Origin: Candidatus Dormiibacterota bacterium
Lineage (GTDB): Bacteria; Chloroflexota; Dormibacteria; Aeolococcales; Aeolococcaceae
Direction: 5' to 3'
Assembly (NCBI GenBank): GCA_003162415.1
Contig: PMOL01000011.1
Coordinates: forward strand, 324,383-388,382
DNA: 64,000 nt
In this document: in pieces, positions 17,940 through 31,661 of the stretch
Layout: each line of letters begins with the position of its first letter
Position numbering within the stretch: position 1 is the stretch's first letter
The notes under the pieces: generated by a model
The model's input: only the letters and a program-made list of their open reading frames with translations
Databases searched by the model: none
Told to the model about the DNA's origin: nothing
Position numbers and translations under genes: made by a program

Positions 17940-18949
17940 GTGACCTTGCTGGCCTGGTCCGGCGGGAGTGCGATGTGGTGCTTGGCGATGATCTCGCGCA
18001 CCGTGCCGCTCTGGGCGCGCATCACCAGGCTGTGGGTCTCCGCCCACCAGTTGTGGTAGCGAACGCCACGGAGCAGGCCACCTCCGCTGATGCCGGTCAC
18101 GGCGACCGACACCTCGCGGCCGGGCACGAGTTGCTCCATGTTGAGGAGCGCCTCCGGGTCGTAGCCGGCCTCGCGCATCGCCGCGGCCTCGTCCTCGTGG
18201 CGCACCCAGGGACGGCATTGCAGCTCGCCACCGAGGCAGCGCATCGCGCAGGCGGCGACGATCGCCTCGCGGGTGCCGCCCGATCCGATCATCACGTCGA
18301 TGCCGGACCCCGGCCAGGCGGCCATCATGGCAAGTCCGACATCGCCGTCACTGACGATGGCGACCCGCGCACCGAGCGTCCGGATCCGCTCGAGCAGCGC
18401 CAGGTGGCGGGGCCGGTCGAGCAGGACGACGGTGAGGTCCTGCACCTGAACGTTCATCGCGAAGGCGACGCGGCGGAGGTTGTTCTCCGGCGTGTCGCTG
18501 ATGTCCACGGCACCGCGCGCCTGCGGGCCGACCGCGATCTTGTGCATGTATGCGACCGGCGGTGGGAGCAGGATGCCGCCGGTCTCGGCGACGGCGGCGA
18601 CGCTGAGCGCCTGGCTGAGCCCGCCGGCCACGAGGCTGATCCCGTCGACCGGGAGGACGGCGAGGTCGACCCGGTCCCGCCCGGCGCCGATGGTTCTCCC
18701 CGCGAGCAACCGGTTGTTGGAGCCCTCGGGGCCGATGACGATGCGCCCCTCGAAGGGCATGCCCATCAGGGCCTCCTCCATCACCCCGTGGCCGGCGTCG
18801 CGGGTCCCGGCCTTGTCACCTCGTCCCAGCCACCGTCCCACGGACAGCGCAGCGGCCTCGGTTGCGCGAAGCAACTCGAGGCCGCGGTTCCGGCCGCGGA
18901 TCATCCGCTCCGCCGCCGGGACGCCACGCGTTGCCGTGCTCATCGGCAA
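17936..18949 (-). CDS. glpX: Class II fructose-1,6-bisphosphatase
   Basis: This 337-residue metal-dependent gluconeogenic enzyme hydrolyses fructose-1,6-bisphosphate. The family sequence is clear: ELLRATEAAALSVGRWLGRG, KAGTRDAGHGVMEEAL, VDLAVLPVDGISLVAGGLSQ, ISDTPENNLRR and MIGSGGTREAIVAACAMRCL. It is translationally coupled (4-bp overlap) to the acyltransferase gene downstream. The N-terminus carries about 20 residues before the conserved region; an internal ATG (MIRGRNRGLEL) is an alternative start. Confidence 0.95.
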   Translation of the reverse strand: MPMSTATRGVPAAERMIRGRNRGLELLRATEAAALSVGRWLGRGDKAGTRDAGHGVMEEALMGMPFEGRIVIGPEGSNNRLLAGRTIGAGRDRVDLAVLPVDGISLVAGGLSQALSVAAVAETGGILLPPPVAYMHKIAVGPQARGAVDISDTPENNLRRVAFAMNVQVQDLTVVLLDRPRHLALLERIRTLGARVAIVSDGDVGLAMMAAWPGSGIDVMIGSGGTREAIVAACAMRCLGGELQCRPWVRHEDEAAAMREAGYDPEALLNMEQLVPGREVSVAVTGISGGGLLRGVRYHNWWAETHSLVMRAQSGTVREIIAKHHIALPPDQASKVT

Positions 18950-18962
18950 CCAGCGTACCCCG

Positions 18963-20165
18963 CTAGATGATCCCGACGAACTGCTGGCCGGTGATGGCCG
19001 GGCTGACCTGGGTGACCGCGAGGGTCGCCGGGTTGACCGCCACCACCGAGGCCACCGAGTCGTTCTGGGTCGCGATCGAGCCGTAGAGGAGACCGTCGGC
19101 GCCCCAAACCGCCGGCGAGAACTGGCCGAGAGTCCGAGTGACGGCCGCGCCGGTGGCGAGGTTGAGGATGCGCAGGGTGGCGTTCCAGGTCGCGCCGCAG
19201 GTGGCCTCGGCGGCGGGGACCGTCACGTAGGCAAGCTCGGTGCCGGCCGGGGAGAAGACCGCGTCACCGCCGACGTTGACGCCCGACATCGCGAAGTTGT
19301 GGCGAAGCACGCCGCCGCTGGTGATGCGCAGGCCGGTGGTGTTGCCGTTCGTATCCGAGAGGAAGCACGCGGTCTGCATGCCGAGTCCGACGGCGCTGAG
19401 CGGGCACGAGCCGTTGTCGGTCAGGGGCGTCACGACCTCGGTGACCGGGTTGATGGTCGCCGAGTCTGCGGACTGCATCTGCATGTCGAAGGAGCCGCAG
19501 CCGCAGCCACCGGTCATCACCCGGGCGAACGCGATGCCCGAGGAGGTCCAGCTGATGAGGTAGTAGTCCCAGCTTTGAGGCGCGTCGGCGGATGGCACAT
19601 TCGGATTGTTGAAGCGGTCGGCGATGGTCGTGGTCGAGCCACCGGGGTGCACCACCACGATCCGGTTGAGATTCCCGGTGCTGGACTGGTCGCTGGTCGC
19701 GTATGCGTAGGAGGTGCCGTCGGGTGCGATGACGACGCCGTTCGCATCACCGGGCACGGCCCCGAGCCTGCGCACCGTGCCGGACGTGGTCAGCTCGTAC
19801 TCGCTGCCGCTCGTGCTCCAGTACGCGCCGCCCGGGCCGGCGTTGACCATCCACCCGAGGAGGGGGTCGATCGTGGTCTTGGCGACCAGGGCACCGGTGT
19901 GCGAGCGGATCTCCAGATACTGCGTGGCGCCGGCGGTGAGCACCGAGACGACGTCGCTCGGTGCGGGGGCCGGGACCGGCGCGGCGGTGGGCACGACCAC
20001 CGGCTTTGGGATGGCGTACAAGTGAGGCGACGCGTCGGCGGTCGCTCCATTCGGATTGAGGTCGGACACAGTTGTCGTCCGCACCGTGACTGCTGCGGCG
20101 ACCCCGCAGCCCGAGAGCATCACCAAAGCCGCTGGGATGGCCAGTGCGGCGCGATTCCGAGTCAT
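18963..20165 (-). CDS. Lipoprotein with TolB/WD40-like beta-propeller repeats
   Basis: From the ATG at 20165 the protein has 400 residues and a lipobox (PAALVMLSGCG, Cys20), so it is probably a lipid-anchored extracellular protein. A Pro/Ala-rich linker follows. Repeated motifs then appear, such as VIAPDGTSYAYATSD, VFSPAGTELAYVTVP and ILNLATGAAVTRTLG, typical of TolB-like propeller blades. Several cysteines (GGCGCGSF) lie mid-chain. No enzymatic motif is seen. It lies downstream of pyrG behind two hairpins, so it is likely transcribed separately. Confidence 0.75.
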   Translation of the reverse strand: MTRNRAALAIPAALVMLSGCGVAAAVTVRTTTVSDLNPNGATADASPHLYAIPKPVVVPTAAPVPAPAPSDVVSVLTAGATQYLEIRSHTGALVAKTTIDPLLGWMVNAGPGGAYWSTSGSEYELTTSGTVRRLGAVPGDANGVVIAPDGTSYAYATSDQSSTGNLNRIVVVHPGGSTTTIADRFNNPNVPSADAPQSWDYYLISWTSSGIAFARVMTGGCGCGSFDMQMQSADSATINPVTEVVTPLTDNGSCPLSAVGLGMQTACFLSDTNGNTTGLRITSGGVLRHNFAMSGVNVGGDAVFSPAGTELAYVTVPAAEATCGATWNATLRILNLATGAAVTRTLGQFSPAVWGADGLLYGSIATQNDSVASVVAVNPATLAVTQVSPAITGQQFVGII

Positions 20166-20223
20166 CGATTGTGCCTCCGTCAAACCGATCAAGTTGACGG
20201 TGGAACGAGGCATCGCACGGCGG

Positions 20224-20240
20224 GTTTCGCGTAACGAAAC
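20224..20240 (-). terminator. Second hairpin downstream of pyrG
   Basis: GTTTCG and CGAAAC arms flank a five-base loop just after the first pyrG hairpin. It lies before the lipoprotein start and may add to termination. Confidence 0.4.
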
Positions 20241-20244
20241 TCGC

Positions 20245-20264
20245 AGCCGCGCGTTGCGCGCGGC

Positions 20265-20265
<1 letters not shown>
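20245..20265 (-). terminator. Hairpin at pyrG stop codon
   Basis: A perfect 9-bp stem (AGCCGCGCG with CGCGCGGCT) and 3-base loop begins at the pyrG stop codon. It is a strong structure but lacks a T tract, so termination may depend on other factors. Confidence 0.55.
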
Positions 20266-22626
<2,361 letters not shown>

Positions 22627-22654
22627 GTGAGTCCAGTGTGCCGCCTCAGCGCCA

Positions 22655-23731
22655 TCAGCCGCTTCCGACCGTCAGCTGAACGGTTTTGGCCTTGCCGTTC
22701 GAGAAGACCGTCAGCGTGACCTGCTGTCCGGGCGCGAGCCCCAGCACGGTCGGGTCCAGCGGGTGGGTCGCATCGAGCACGGTGGTCCCGACGGCGGTGA
22801 CGATGTCACCCGGCAGCAGGCCGGCGGCGGCGGCCGGGCCGGCCGGGGTGACCGACAGCACCAGCGCGCCCACCGGCAGACTTGCCGCGGCGGCGGTGGC
22901 GGGATCGATCACCTGCGACTGGACGCCGAGGATCGGCGCGAGTGTTGTGCCCCCGCCGCCGGTCGCGGCGACCACGAGGTTCGCCGCCGCGGTCATGGAG
23001 AGGGCGACCACGCCCGGCGCCGCGCTGCCCGCGGCGACCACGACGCCGATGACGTTGCCGTTGCCGTCGAGCAGCGGGCCGCCGTCCTGGCGCGGATCGG
23101 GGACGGCGTCAACCGTGAGCACGTCGAGCAGTGGCGTTGCGGTGCCGGAGAGATCGACGGTGTTGCCGGTCGAGCTGACCGTCCCGGTGGAGAGGGTCAC
23201 CGGCGCGAACGGGATGTGCGCCACGGCGATCGCCAGGTCGCCGACCCTCGCCGTCACCGACGCGAAGATGAGCGGCGTCAGGCCCTGCGCTCCGACCGCC
23301 TGGAGCAGGACGATGCCGTGGGTCGGGTCGGCGCGGACGATGGTGGCCGGGTAGCTGTGCCCGTCGGCGGTCGCGATCACCAGCGTGGCCGCGCCCTGGA
23401 TGGCGTGGATGCTGGACACCACCAGGCCGCTGGCGGAGACCACGAAGCCGTCCACGATGCCGGTCGTTCCAGTGAGGAGGGAATTGGCGGTCACCGGCTT
23501 GGTGATCACCTCGACCACCGACACCGACTTCGTCTGCGCGATCGAGCCGGCGGTGAGCGCGCCGCCGGTGCCGCCGGACCCGCCGACGATGGTCTGCTGG
23601 GTGACCCGCTCGACCGGTCCGTAGCGCGCGTAGATCCCCCAGGCTGCGAGCCCGCCGCCCACCAGGCCGATCACCGCGCTCAGGACTACCGCGGCGATGA
23701 GCCGGTCGCGCGGCCGGGCGGCCGTGGTCAT
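22655..23731 (-). CDS. Membrane-anchored HtrA-fold pseudoprotease with PDZ domain
   Basis: The 358-residue protein has a single N-terminal membrane helix (residues 11-33), a trypsin-like domain (about 65-255) and a PDZ domain (about 265-355, with GLLPGDIVTAVGTTVLD). His109 sits in SSIHAIQGA. The Asp loop reads ADPTHGIVLLQ instead of the usual DLAVL pattern. Where active enzymes have GNSGGPL, this protein has RQDGGPLLDGNG, so the nucleophilic Ser is Asp216. It is therefore likely proteolytically inactive and may serve as an extracytoplasmic binding or sensing protein. It overlaps the upstream MBL gene by 4 bp. Confidence 0.85.
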   Translation of the reverse strand: MTTAARPRDRLIAAVVLSAVIGLVGGGLAAWGIYARYGPVERVTQQTIVGGSGGTGGALTAGSIAQTKSVSVVEVITKPVTANSLLTGTTGIVDGFVVSASGLVVSSIHAIQGAATLVIATADGHSYPATIVRADPTHGIVLLQAVGAQGLTPLIFASVTARVGDLAIAVAHIPFAPVTLSTGTVSSTGNTVDLSGTATPLLDVLTVDAVPDPRQDGGPLLDGNGNVIGVVVAAGSAAPGVVALSMTAAANLVVAATGGGGTTLAPILGVQSQVIDPATAAAASLPVGALVLSVTPAGPAAAAGLLPGDIVTAVGTTVLDATHPLDPTVLGLAPGQQVTLTVFSNGKAKTVQLTVGSG

Positions 23732-24666
23732 TCGACCGGTGCCGCTGCCCGCTGTCTCAGGTAGCGAACGATGCCTGCCGCGTTGCTGTGCACGCCGTTG
23801 AGCACCTCGGCCTTCTCGCGGATGGCTTCGGGCAGCGTCTCCGGGTCGAGTGCGAACGCCTCGGCGAGCGCCGCGGCGACGTCATCGATGCCCGCGTCCG
23901 CCGCGTTCTCGATCACACGCTCGGCGACCTCGACCCAGCCGTGGAGCATGTCCTCGGCCTCGGCGAGGGTGGCCTGCGCATCGGCCACCGGGCCGTAGTG
24001 GGTGAGCACCATGCGCTCCGGGCGCAGCTCGGCGAAGCGCCGCAGGCTGTGCACCGCCTGCTCGAGGTCGAAATCGGGCGGCGGGGTCGCCGGGCGGAGC
24101 ACACCGAGGTCGGGCAGGAGCACGCCGACCGCGTCCCCCACCAGCAGCGTCCCGGTCTGCTCGTCCAGGACCGCGTGGTGGTGCTTGGCGTGGCCTGGGG
24201 AATCGACGAGCACTAGCTCGCGGCCGTTGCCCACATCAACCCGGTACCCGTCACCCGCCGCGATGAGGCGGTCCTCCGGGACGGCCGTCATCCGCCCGTA
24301 GAGGCTGTCGAGCAGCGGGCCGTAGACGCGCGACGCACTGTCGATGAGCCGGCTCGGGTCGACGAGGTGGCGCGCGCCGCGCTCGTGGACGACCACGGTG
24401 GCATTGGGAAAGTCGTTGGCGATGTCCCCGACGGCACCGGCGTGATCGAGGTGGATGTGGGTCACGATGATCCAGCGCAGGTCGCGCGGGCCGAGCCCGA
24501 GAGCGTTGAGCGCCGCATGCACGGCGGGAACGCTCGACTGCGAACCGGTCTCGACGAGCGCGGGCATAGGCCCGTCGATCAGGAACCCGGCGGTGAGCTG
24601 GTCCATGCCGCCCAGCAGCGTGTCGAGTTGATGGATCCCGGGTGCGATGTCAACCGCGTCGCTCAT
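23728..24666 (-). CDS. Metallo-beta-lactamase-fold hydrolase with complete metal motif
   Basis: This 312-residue enzyme carries the classic binuclear site: THIHLDHAG (His70, His72, Asp74, His75), the later VDSPGHAKHHHAVL, LLVGDAVGVLLPD and VLTHYGPV. This arrangement fits glyoxalase II-like or other thioester/lactone hydrolases; the C-terminal helical extension (about residues 225-312) may shape the substrate pocket. The substrate is not evident. It is translationally coupled (4-bp overlap) to the HtrA-like pseudoprotease. Confidence 0.88.
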   Translation of the reverse strand: MSDAVDIAPGIHQLDTLLGGMDQLTAGFLIDGPMPALVETGSQSSVPAVHAALNALGLGPRDLRWIIVTHIHLDHAGAVGDIANDFPNATVVVHERGARHLVDPSRLIDSASRVYGPLLDSLYGRMTAVPEDRLIAAGDGYRVDVGNGRELVLVDSPGHAKHHHAVLDEQTGTLLVGDAVGVLLPDLGVLRPATPPPDFDLEQAVHSLRRFAELRPERMVLTHYGPVADAQATLAEAEDMLHGWVEVAERVIENAADAGIDDVAAALAEAFALDPETLPEAIREKAEVLNGVHSNAAGIVRYLRQRAAAPVE

Positions 24667-24685
24667 GGTTCCAGCGGACCCCCGC

Positions 24686-27600
24686 CTATGGACTCGGGGT
24701 CGCCGCCGCCTGTTGGGCGAGCAGCGTCTGCAACGCCTTCAGGTCCGCCTGCACCTTCGCCTCATCAGCGCCGTATGCGGTGAAGTTGCCGGCCATGAGC
24801 GCTGTCTCTGCAGCCGAGTTGTCGGCGATGAGCTTGCTGTCCAGCGCGAGGATCTGCTGCTGAATCGTGCCGGTCGCGATGCTCGTCGGCGTCGGCGATG
24901 CGCCCGGGCTCGGCGACGCTGATGGCGATGTCGACGGTGATGGCGAGGGTGAGGGCGTGCTTGTACCCGTGCCAGGGAGCGGCAGGCCGGGGACCGGCGC
25001 GCCGTTGTTGAGCAATGCCGAGACTGCGGCGGCGAACGACGTCCCCTGCTGCACGTTGCTCTGGTCGCCCACGATCACGTACTGCAACTGCGGGAACGCG
25101 GTGCCGCCGTTGGCGCCGGCGGTGACGTACAGCGGCCGCACGTAGAGGAACGAGTCGTTGTTGAACGGCAGGATGATCACGTTGCCGAGGGTGACCGTTG
25201 ACCCGTGCTGATCGAGCAAGCTGATCTCCGAGCTGATCACCTGGTTGGTGTTGATGTTGTTGTCGAACTGCAGCGGCCCCAGCACGTTGTCCGCATTGTT
25301 GAGACGCACCGAGACGAGCTTCGGCTCATTGGTACCCGTGTAGTCGCACTCAGCTGCGAGCCAGGCCGTCATGTTGTTCGCGGTAGCGCCTCCCCCGCTG
25401 GCTCCCGGAGAAAAGGTCTGCAGCAGCACGAACTGGGGGCTGCTGGTGTCAGGAAGCGTTGCCTCGACGTAGTACGCGGTTGTGGCCTGATTGGTCCCGT
25501 TGAGGGACTGTTGCGCGATGTTGAACAGGTCGCTGCCGTTGTAGAAGACCGTCGGGCTGGTGATGTGCACCTGCGCGTAGGCCTGCGCCTGGTCGTTGAA
25601 CAGGTCTTCCGGGTAGCGCAGATGCGAGCGGAGGTACGTCGACATGTCGCCGAGCGGGGTGAGCAGCCCGGGGTAGATCCCGTTCCACGCAGCGGTGATC
25701 GGCTCGTTCATGTTGACCGCGTACAGCTTGATCGCGCAGGTCTTGGCGTCGATCACCGCCTTGACGGCGTTGCGCATGTACGAGGTGCCGTCACTCTGCT
25801 GATACGACTCGGGAAAGACCGAGCTCTTGACGTACGCGTCGGCAATCCACATCAGATGACCGGTCCCGGGGTCCACAACGATGTACGGATCCCCGTCGAC
25901 GGTGAGGAACGGTGCCAGCGACGTGATGCGGGTCGCGATCTGGCGGTTGACCAGCGCACGGCTGTCGGCGGTCAGCGAGTTGTTGAGGAAGAGGTTGAAG
26001 CCACCGAAATCCTCGAGCGAGATCGCCAGCTTGTCGATCGGGTTGGTGATCGGGATCCCAACCTCGCTGGTGGTGCCGTGCACGGTGTTGTCGCCGCTGC
26101 CCGACGGATAGTTGAACTCCGGCTGCGTGGTCCCGGAGATGACGCTCTGGGTGGTGTCCAGCCCGCAGTAGATCGCCGGATCCGCGGTCGTCGAGTTGTC
26201 GAACGACAGGTCCGGTGGCGAGCCCGGGGTGACCTGAGTCATCGGCTGCTGCCCGACGAGGACCTGCGGTTTGCCCTCGCCGGCCACCGCATTCACCGAC
26301 ACCGCGGTGACGCCGTAGCCGTGGGTGTAGGTGAGCGAGGTGTTCACAAACGATGCGTTGGGGACATCCGCCTCGGCGATCTCTCGCGGTCCGAGCATCA
26401 CCTCGGTGTCGGCCCCGGTGGTGGGGTTCGGATAGCGATCCACGGTGATCGTCGAGTAGGTCTGATAGCTGCGGCTGCGGTCGATCTGCGCCAGGGTATC
26501 CGGCAGCTGCGTGGGGTCCTGGATGCGCACGTTCTGGAGCGTGCCGAGGTCGGATTCGAGATCGCTGAGCGTCGGGGCGTGGGGCGTCCCGAAGCTCCGG
26601 CTCTGCACCTGCGGATCCGATCCCGTGCTCTGGATCCCCCACGCGTAGCGGCTGGTGGTGAGGTAGTCGCCGATCGTGGGCGTCTGCGCCGTCTGCTCGT
26701 TGGGGCCGACGCTCGCCCCCTGGTACACGGCCGCCGGGATGCCCTGGGTCAGGCCGGCGACGAGCAGCCATCCGCCGAGCATCGAGCCGAACGCGATCGC
26801 GGTCCCCGTCGACGCCCGCCGCCAACGGATGGCCACGAGGACCAGGGTCACCACCGCCAGGACGGCGGCGAGGACCTGGAGGAACCCGAGGACCGGCTGG
26901 ATCACCGCGCGCTGGGTCGCATCAAGCCCGACGTAGGGGGTTCCGTTGGACCCGTTGCCGGTTGCGTGGGTGCTCGTGGCCAGGTGGTAGACGCCGAAGT
27001 GAGCCCCGAACGCGGCAAGGATGAAGATGGCGGCCAGCCCGATCCCGCCGGTGATGATGGCGGCCCGGAGCGCGTCCTCCGGGGAGCGACCGGGCGGCGG
27101 CTCGAGCGGCAGGGGCAGCTCCTCGGGGGCATTCATCACCGTGATCGAGATGACGGCAACCGCGATCGCGGCGAGCATCCCGAGGATCACGCCGCCCCAG
27201 AGCAGCCCCATGAGGTCGTCGATCGCCGGCAGGGTGAAGACGAAGAAGGAGTAGTCGGTGTGGAAGACCGGGTCAGTGGCCCCGAAGGGCACCGAGTGCA
27301 GCCAGAGCAGGATGTCCTGCCACTCGCCGGACAGGGTCGAGCCGCCTGCGATCCCGGCGAGGACGGCGATCACCGCTCCGGCCCAGAGCACGATGCGGCG
27401 CCCGCGCCGGTCGAGGTTTGCCGCCGCCATTGAACAGCCGACAACCGCCGCGCCGAAGATCACCGCGATGATCGCGAACCCGACAAAGAACAGGATGATG
27501 TGCGCGATCAGCGGCGTCCAGAAGACGTTGGTGTGGTTGACGCTCTGGTAATAGAGGTACTCGGCGCGCAGTCCCAGCAGCCATCGGGCAACGATGAGCA

Positions 27601-27730
27601 GCACGATGATGACCGCGATAACGCCGAAGACGACGATCCGGCGCCGGAGCTGTCCTGGCGGTCGAACGATCCTTGGACGGGACCGACGCCGAGCAAAAAT
27701 CTGCTCGGGATCGAAGCCAAAGGCACTCAT
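24686..27730 (-). CDS. UPF0182 family large membrane protein
   Basis: This 1014-residue protein matches the UPF0182/COG1615 family common in actinobacteria and some other Terrabacteria. The N-terminal third holds about seven membrane helices (first at RRIVVFGVIAVIIVLLIVAR). The remainder is a large extracytoplasmic domain with family stretches such as YLTTSRYAWGI, RYPNPTTGADTEVMLGPREI, YTHGYGVTAVSVNAV and RYPEDLFNDQAQAYAQVHI. A Pro/Ser/Thr repeat linker (TPSPSPSPS type) near residues 925-965 leads to a short charged coiled-coil tail. The function of the family is unknown. Confidence 0.93.
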   Translation of the reverse strand: MSAFGFDPEQIFARRRSRPRIVRPPGQLRRRIVVFGVIAVIIVLLIVARWLLGLRAEYLYYQSVNHTNVFWTPLIAHIILFFVGFAIIAVIFGAAVVGCSMAAANLDRRGRRIVLWAGAVIAVLAGIAGGSTLSGEWQDILLWLHSVPFGATDPVFHTDYSFFVFTLPAIDDLMGLLWGGVILGMLAAIAVAVISITVMNAPEELPLPLEPPPGRSPEDALRAAIITGGIGLAAIFILAAFGAHFGVYHLATSTHATGNGSNGTPYVGLDATQRAVIQPVLGFLQVLAAVLAVVTLVLVAIRWRRASTGTAIAFGSMLGGWLLVAGLTQGIPAAVYQGASVGPNEQTAQTPTIGDYLTTSRYAWGIQSTGSDPQVQSRSFGTPHAPTLSDLESDLGTLQNVRIQDPTQLPDTLAQIDRSRSYQTYSTITVDRYPNPTTGADTEVMLGPREIAEADVPNASFVNTSLTYTHGYGVTAVSVNAVAGEGKPQVLVGQQPMTQVTPGSPPDLSFDNSTTADPAIYCGLDTTQSVISGTTQPEFNYPSGSGDNTVHGTTSEVGIPITNPIDKLAISLEDFGGFNLFLNNSLTADSRALVNRQIATRITSLAPFLTVDGDPYIVVDPGTGHLMWIADAYVKSSVFPESYQQSDGTSYMRNAVKAVIDAKTCAIKLYAVNMNEPITAAWNGIYPGLLTPLGDMSTYLRSHLRYPEDLFNDQAQAYAQVHITSPTVFYNGSDLFNIAQQSLNGTNQATTAYYVEATLPDTSSPQFVLLQTFSPGASGGGATANNMTAWLAAECDYTGTNEPKLVSVRLNNADNVLGPLQFDNNINTNQVISSEISLLDQHGSTVTLGNVIILPFNNDSFLYVRPLYVTAGANGGTAFPQLQYVIVGDQSNVQQGTSFAAAVSALLNNGAPVPGLPLPGTGTSTPSPSPSPSTSPSASPSPGASPTPTSIATGTIQQQILALDSKLIADNSAAETALMAGNFTAYGADEAKVQADLKALQTLLAQQAAATPSP

Positions 27731-27776
27731 GGGCTGGACGAGTGTACCTGCGGGAGGTCCGCCGAAAGCTTCAGGG

Positions 27777-28070
27777 TCAGCGGCGTTGGAGCAGCAGCCT
27801 CACGTCGAACGGGTCGCGGCGGCGCCGAACCCTGCGTGAAACCTCGGGGCGGATCTGCACCATGTACGGCTCCTGCTGACGCAAGACCTCCTCGATTGCG
27901 TCGGCGATGAGCATCCCGGTATGGACGGTCGGGACCCTCTCGCCCAAAGCCTCGGCCATGCGCTCGCTGACCTCGGTCAGGTTGAGCTCGTGCGCCTGTT
28001 CGAGCACGTCGAGGCAGTCGTCGAGTCGCCTGAGCCGCAGGCGTCTGTCCTCGCCGTCCGTGGAGGTCAT
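27777..28070 (-). CDS. Small conserved-looking hypothetical protein
   Basis: The 97-residue soluble protein is not assignable to a family by eye. It is strongly charged, with a predicted helical N-terminal half (RLRRLDDCLDVLEQAHELNL), a short GERVPTVHTGMLIADAIEEV segment and a basic C-terminus (VSRRVRRRRDPFDVRLLLQR). Codon use is typical of the window. It lies between uvrA and the UPF0182 gene on the same strand and may be co-transcribed with either. Confidence 0.55.
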   Translation of the reverse strand: MTSTDGEDRRLRLRRLDDCLDVLEQAHELNLTEVSERMAEALGERVPTVHTGMLIADAIEEVLRQQEPYMVQIRPEVSRRVRRRRDPFDVRLLLQRR

Positions 28071-28113
28071 CGTGGCACCAATTTAGCGCACCGACAGTGA
28101 GTTGGGGAACACG

Positions 28114-31032
<2,919 letters not shown>

Positions 31033-31191
31033 TGACGCTCTAGCGTACCCAAGTGGCGTCGATGACCAACACGCGCCTCTGGGCACGGAGTCGCCTGGTC
31101 AGGACGGATGCCATGGGCCGCACAGCATACCAAACGTATGTTCGCGTTGCGGGGGTTGGGTAGCCGCCGCGATGCGTGGGATGATCGTGGC

Positions 31192-31410
31192 ATGCCTTGG
31201 GTAATGAGGCGCCGATGCTGGGTCCTCTCGGCCGGCTTAGTGCTCTTGCTTCTCGCCTTTGTGTCGCGTGGCCCGGTAACCGACGTCCGCTCTGTCCTTG
31301 GCGGGGTGGGGTTCGTTCTGGTCTTCTTAGCGACGCTGGCGATTCTTCTTGCGATTCCCATGGCCCTGAAAGCCCGCCATGAGGCGCGTCGACCTTCCGA
31401 TTCACACTGA
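31192..31410 (+). CDS. Possible small membrane protein
   Basis: The 72-codon frame from the ATG at 31192 encodes two hydrophobic segments (WVLSAGLVLLLLAFVS and VGFVLVFLATLAILLAIPM) with a basic start and charged end. No family is recognised and no good ribosome binding site is seen. The longer frame from 31108 lacks coding character at its start. This is a low-confidence call. Confidence 0.35.
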   Translation: MPWVMRRRCWVLSAGLVLLLLAFVSRGPVTDVRSVLGGVGFVLVFLATLAILLAIPMALKARHEARRPSDSH

Positions 31411-31466
31411 CCTACCGCCGGGCAACTCAAACTGAGGCGCTACCCGACCCCTGCGATGGCCGTTCG

Positions 31467-31640
31467 GTGACAGTGAAAGCACCGGACTCAGGTCCCTGCA
31501 CCGCCGACCTCGCCCCGACTACGAGCGTTATCGAGGTTCCCAAAGCGCTCGATGTCACCCAGGGCGTGACCGTCACCATCATCGATGGCAGCTATGGCGC
31601 AACGGTTGCCCTCCCGCCTCGGACGGGCACTGGCAACTAG
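31467..31640 (+). other. Short open frame of uncertain status, possible gene remnant
   Basis: A 57-codon frame from a GTG encodes a hydrophilic, Thr/Val-rich peptide (for example ALDVTQGVTVTIIDGSYGAT) with the look of an extracellular beta-strand domain. It is open upstream without a good start and has no ribosome binding site. It may be the end of a decayed secreted-protein gene. The rest of 31411-31661 holds nothing recognisable. Confidence 0.25.
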
Positions 31641-31661
31641 CTCCATCGATCCGTAGGCTGG

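Noticed and set aside
25205-27433. 742-codon open frame on the plus strand
   Set aside because: It is antisense to the UPF0182 gene, whose protein shows strong family features. The antisense product is composition-biased.
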